This document shows, piece after piece, positions 5,988 to 8,218 of a DNA stretch of 8,218 nucleotides (position 1 is its first letter; every line of letters starts with the position of its first letter). The stretch lies in contig JAGWBF010000068.1 in assembly GCA_021296025.1 (NCBI GenBank), positions 1-8,218 of the forward strand, read 5' to 3'. The DNA is from Dehalococcoidia bacterium (GTDB lineage Bacteria > Chloroflexota > Dehalococcoidia > Lucifugimonadales > JAGWBF01). The position numbers and the translations under genes were made by a program. The notes beneath the pieces were generated by a model that had not been told where the DNA came from, searched no databases, and worked only from the letters and a program-made list of their open reading frames with translations.

Positions 5988-6016
5988 ATTATAGCCGCCC
6001 CCGGTGCGGGTGGTAA
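5988..6016 (-). promoter_or_regulatory. Promoter of the duplicated-domain gene
   Basis: On the minus strand TTACCA (6016-6011, 4/6) is followed by 17 bases and a perfect TATAAT (5993-5988). The start of transcription would fall near 5981, giving a leader of about 70 bases before ATG 5912. It lies back to back with the plus-strand promoter at 6038-6066; 21 bases separate the two -35 boxes. Confidence 0.65.
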
Positions 6017-6037
6017 ACAATGGAAGCAGGGCTCGCG

Positions 6038-6066
6038 TTGACACACCTAGGGGCAGGCCGTATATT
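6038..6066 (+). promoter_or_regulatory. Strong sigma-70 promoter of the serine hydrolase-GNAT operon
   Basis: A perfect TTGACA (6038-6043), a 17-base spacer and TATATT (6061-6066, 5/6) form the best promoter in the window. Transcription would start near 6073, leaving a leader of about 27 bases. That leader carries the ribosome site GGAGGAAAG before ATG 6100. Confidence 0.75.
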
Positions 6067-6099
6067 GGCGCAAACTCCCGATTGTCACGGAGGAAAGTT

Positions 6100-7200
6100 A
6101 TGGTAGCTCCGGCAGCATTGGAGCAGATGGACCCCCAGGGACTGGCCGCAGTAGAAGCTCTGTTCAACAAGCAGATCGCCGACGGACTGCACCCCGGCGC
6201 TTGCTTGGCCGCCTATCGGCATGGCAGTCTCGTGCTGGACCTGTGGGGCGGCATGGCCGATGCTGATGCGGGCAAGCCGGTAAGTGCCGACACCATGTTC
6301 GTGATGTACTCCAACAGCAAGGCTCTTACGGCCGGCTGCATCTACATCCTGTGGGAGAGGGGGCTGCTCCAGTGGGATGACCCCGTCGCCCGCTACTGGC
6401 CCAACTTCGCGCAGAACGGGAAGGAAGGCATCACCATCCGCCATATCCTCACCCACCGCGGAGGCATTCCTGAGACGCCGCCAGAGATTGTCGCCAACGG
6501 CTGGGGGGACTGGGACCTGGTGGTCAGCGCCATGGAGGGTGTTACCCCAACCACCGAGCCGGGCGCCGTTATCGCCTACCAGCAGTCCACCTTCGGCTGG
6601 GTGCTGGGCGAGCTGGTAAGGCGAATCGATGGGCGCCCCATCGGACAGTTCTTGAAAGAGGAGATCACCGACCCCCTGTCCATGCACGACGTTTACATGG
6701 GACTTCCCGCTGATCAGGAAGACAGGGTGTCCAGGATTCATGCCATGGAGGATGCCGAGCGGGTCCAGGTCGTGGATACCTTCAACAAGCCCGAAGTTCA
6801 CCAGGCTGTGAACCCTGCAGCGGGAGGCATCGGTACTGCCCGGGGCTTGGTGCGCTACTACGCCATGCTGGGATGCGGAGGCATTCTGGACGATGTGCGT
6901 ATCCTAAAACCAGAGACCGTGCGCGAAGTGACAAAGCAGCAGGCGGAGGGGCATGACCACACCTTCAACGTCTATGTGCACCGCTCCCTGGGCTTGTGGA
7001 TAGCAGATTCCAGGATGGGTTCTTCGGGGGGAGACCCTGCAAGGACCTTCGGACACGGGGGCATCGGAACGTCGGTGGGCTGGGCCGACCCTGATGTTGG
7101 TCTGGCGGTGGCTTACATAACTAACGGTCTGCGGGCCAACGCAACCCACTTGCCTCGGATGACCGTCATCTCCCAGGCGGTGCGTGACGCCTGCCTTTAA
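6100..7200 (+). CDS. Serine beta-lactamase-family hydrolase (EstB/class C-like)
   Basis: The 366-residue protein has the beta-lactamase fold used by class C enzymes, DD-peptidases and EstB-type esterases. The nucleophile motif SxxK is Ser71-Asn-Ser-Lys74 in FVMYSNSKALTAG. The second-site tyrosine is probably Tyr160 in IAYQQSTFGWVLGELV, where the usual YxN is YQQ. The third motif, equivalent to KTG, is His319-Gly-Gly in FGHGGIGTS. ITIRHILTHRGGIPE (111-125) is also characteristic of the family. There is no signal peptide, so it should act in the cytoplasm, which argues for an esterase or amidase rather than antibiotic resistance. The substrate is unknown. The frame is open from 6004, but GGAGGAAAG just upstream and the leader position select ATG 6100. 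The GNAT gene follows after nine bases. Confidence 0.9.
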   Translation: MVAPAALEQMDPQGLAAVEALFNKQIADGLHPGACLAAYRHGSLVLDLWGGMADADAGKPVSADTMFVMYSNSKALTAGCIYILWERGLLQWDDPVARYWPNFAQNGKEGITIRHILTHRGGIPETPPEIVANGWGDWDLVVSAMEGVTPTTEPGAVIAYQQSTFGWVLGELVRRIDGRPIGQFLKEEITDPLSMHDVYMGLPADQEDRVSRIHAMEDAERVQVVDTFNKPEVHQAVNPAAGGIGTARGLVRYYAMLGCGGILDDVRILKPETVREVTKQQAEGHDHTFNVYVHRSLGLWIADSRMGSSGGDPARTFGHGGIGTSVGWADPDVGLAVAYITNGLRANATHLPRMTVISQAVRDACL

Positions 7201-7209
7201 GGGGCAACC

Positions 7210-7770
7210 ATGAAGATACGTCCCATAACACCCGAAGATTCGGATGCTGTAGCCACCCTGGTGAACGCGTCGTACTCCGGGTTCGACCCCGAGTTCAGGA
7301 TGGTCGGGCGTAGGGTACAGACGGGAGAGCGCATCCATGCCGCCATCGTCCAGCGGGGTGAGCGGGGGGTGGTAGCCGAGTCCGATGATGGCGGTCAACT
7401 GCTGGGGGTTTCCCTCTGGCGTCCCTATGGAGACCCGGTAAAGGCTTCCCATCTCCATCTGCTGTTCGTGCACCCTGACCAAAACCGGAAGGGTCTGGGT
7501 GGAGAGTTGATCTCACGTCACTGGGAGCAGAGCAAAGCCGACTGGCCGGAGGTCGGGATATTCACCCTGAACGTGCTGAAGGGCAGCTACTGGGCGCTGC
7601 CCTTCTACGCTAAGCAAGGCTATCGTGTTTACCAGGAAGGGGATGAAGGCTCGGTGCCCCACCTGAGCACATACTTCAGGGGGCCCCATCCACCGGGGCG
7701 CCAGCCCCCGGAGCCCTACTTCATCCTCCACTATCAGCCTGCCGGAGACGTGCCCCAGAAGACGGCATGA
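7210..7770 (+). CDS. GNAT-family N-acetyltransferase
   Basis: The 186-residue protein has a GNAT fold, which transfers an acetyl group from acetyl-CoA to an amine. It starts MKIRPITPEDSDAVATLVNA, the common first strand and helix. Motif A is HLLFVHPDQNRKGLGGELI (residues 83-101), with the pyrophosphate-binding Q-N-R-K-G-L-G at 91-97. Motif B is YWALPFYAKQGYRV (127-140). The final 30 residues form a proline-rich extension (RGPHPPGRQPPEPYF) ending in a last strand, FILHY. The acceptor substrate cannot be inferred. It begins nine bases after the hydrolase stop with an AAGGGG ribosome site overlapping that stop, so the two genes are probably co-transcribed and may act in one pathway. Confidence 0.9.
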   Translation: MKIRPITPEDSDAVATLVNASYSGFDPEFRMVGRRVQTGERIHAAIVQRGERGVVAESDDGGQLLGVSLWRPYGDPVKASHLHLLFVHPDQNRKGLGGELISRHWEQSKADWPEVGIFTLNVLKGSYWALPFYAKQGYRVYQEGDEGSVPHLSTYFRGPHPPGRQPPEPYFILHYQPAGDVPQKTA

Positions 7771-7801
7771 GGCTTCCGTCAGCCTAAAGTCGGGAAGGTC
7801 C

Positions 7802-8218
7802 CTAGTTGGGCATCCAGACGATGCCGCGAATCTCAGTGAACTCCCTTTCGACCTTGGACCAGGTGTCCCCCGCGTTTTCGCTCTGGAACACTTCACCCCA
7901 ATGGCTGCAGCAGAGGACGGTGTCTGGGTCGGCTCCGTTGACCGCGAACTTCCAAATGGGTGAATTGGGAGCGATGGGCAAGGGCGTGTTCTCCCATGAT
8001 TCGCACCTGTCCCTGGTGCGCACCACCGCTCCTGTGACACCGATGTTGGAGTCCCCGGTGCCCACGAATATGGTGTTGGGGTCGTCGGGCTTTATGGCCA
8101 TTCCCCGGCAGAAGGTGTAAGGGAAGTTCTGCCGAGCGTCGGCGCCTTTCCAGCTTTCGCCCATGTCGGTGCTGGTGAACACATCCCGGACGGTGCTGGT
8201 AATCACCATGTTGGGAGA
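7802..8218 (-). CDS. Asp-box (BNR) repeat protein, C-terminal part, cut by the right edge
   Basis: The frame is open from the right edge to TAG at 7802-7804, showing the last 138 residues of a longer protein. It holds three Asp-box motifs (S-x-D-x-G-x-S/T-W), the turns at blade edges of sialidase/sortilin-type beta-propellers. They are STDMGESW (8150-8173), TRDRCESW (7994-8017, with Cys replacing the conserved Gly) and SENAGDTW (7859-7882). Between them, PDDPNTIFVGTGD and ADPDTVLCCSHWGEVFQS are typical propeller blade strands. Such proteins include glycosyl hydrolases and photosystem-assembly-like factors, but many have no known activity, so no enzyme name is given. The ATG at 8209 lies inside the frame and is not the true start, because SPN codons continue upstream. 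It converges with the GNAT gene, with 31 bases between stops. Confidence 0.85.
   Translation of the reverse strand, partial: SPNMVITSTVRDVFTSTDMGESWKGADARQNFPYTFCRGMAIKPDDPNTIFVGTGDSNIGVTGAVVRTRDRCESWENTPLPIAPNSPIWKFAVNGADPDTVLCCSHWGEVFQSENAGDTWSKVEREFTEIRGIVWMPN

Noticed and set aside
5286..6041. 251-residue plus-strand frame opposite the duplicated-domain gene
   Set aside because: The minus-strand frame has an internal repeat conserved at protein level, a ribosome site and a promoter. The plus frame has none of these.
5913..6170. N-terminal extension of the duplicated-domain protein to a start at 6170
   Set aside because: It would run through both divergent promoters and the hydrolase start, and the extension has low-complexity, non-protein-like sequence. 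ATG 5912 has a proper AGGAG site.
6085..6801. 238-residue minus-strand frame opposite the serine hydrolase
   Set aside because: It is antisense to a clear hydrolase with all catalytic motifs and has no ribosome site or family resemblance.
7770..7785. AGGCT-TCCGTC-AGCCT hairpin between the convergent GNAT and Asp-box genes, as a terminator
   Set aside because: The five-base-pair stem lacks a T-run. It may contribute to ending transcription but cannot be claimed as an intrinsic terminator.

Overview
The window is bacterial, dense in genes and roughly 60% G+C by eye. The gene types are a bacterial PAC2-family protein, a cytoplasmic GGT-family hydrolase, an EstB-like serine hydrolase, a GNAT enzyme and an Asp-box (BNR) repeat protein. 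Together they fit a Chloroflexota genome of the Dehalococcoidia/SAR202 sort. That assignment is inference from gene content, since there is no rRNA, tRNA or other phylogenetic marker here. No complete mobile element, CRISPR array or RNA gene was seen, and no gene-free stretch exceeds about 215 bases.

Left block (1-2986, minus strand): a probable operon reads leftwards. It holds a GGT-family Ntn-hydrolase that keeps its nucleophile but has lost the usual gamma-glutamyl-binding residues, then a PAC2-family protein, then a tightly coupled unknown protein that runs off the left edge.

Small accessory block (3034-4272): a truncated PD-(D/E)XK nuclease fragment on the minus strand keeps its own -10 box and Shine-Dalgarno (SD) site. 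It is followed by an intergenic region rich in inverted repeats and by a complete type II toxin-antitoxin pair (Phd/YefM-type antitoxin and VapC-like PIN toxin) on the plus strand. A perfect 9-1-9 palindrome lies just upstream of the antitoxin and looks like its autoregulatory operator. A broken gene beside a toxin-antitoxin module suggests a site of past gain and loss.

Right block (4382-8218): an unrecognised mostly helical protein (plus) converges on a minus-strand protein built of two tandem copies of a domain with an FDCF-x3-PHYHY motif. That gene and a serine beta-lactamase-family hydrolase are transcribed divergently from two good back-to-back promoters (5988-6066). The hydrolase is followed nine bases later by a GNAT acetyltransferase, probably in one transcript. 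At the right edge is the C-terminal end of an Asp-box repeat protein on the minus strand.

No clearly new multi-gene system was recognised. The most interesting items are the duplicated-domain protein, the GGT paralogue with a rebuilt active site, and the toxin-antitoxin control region.
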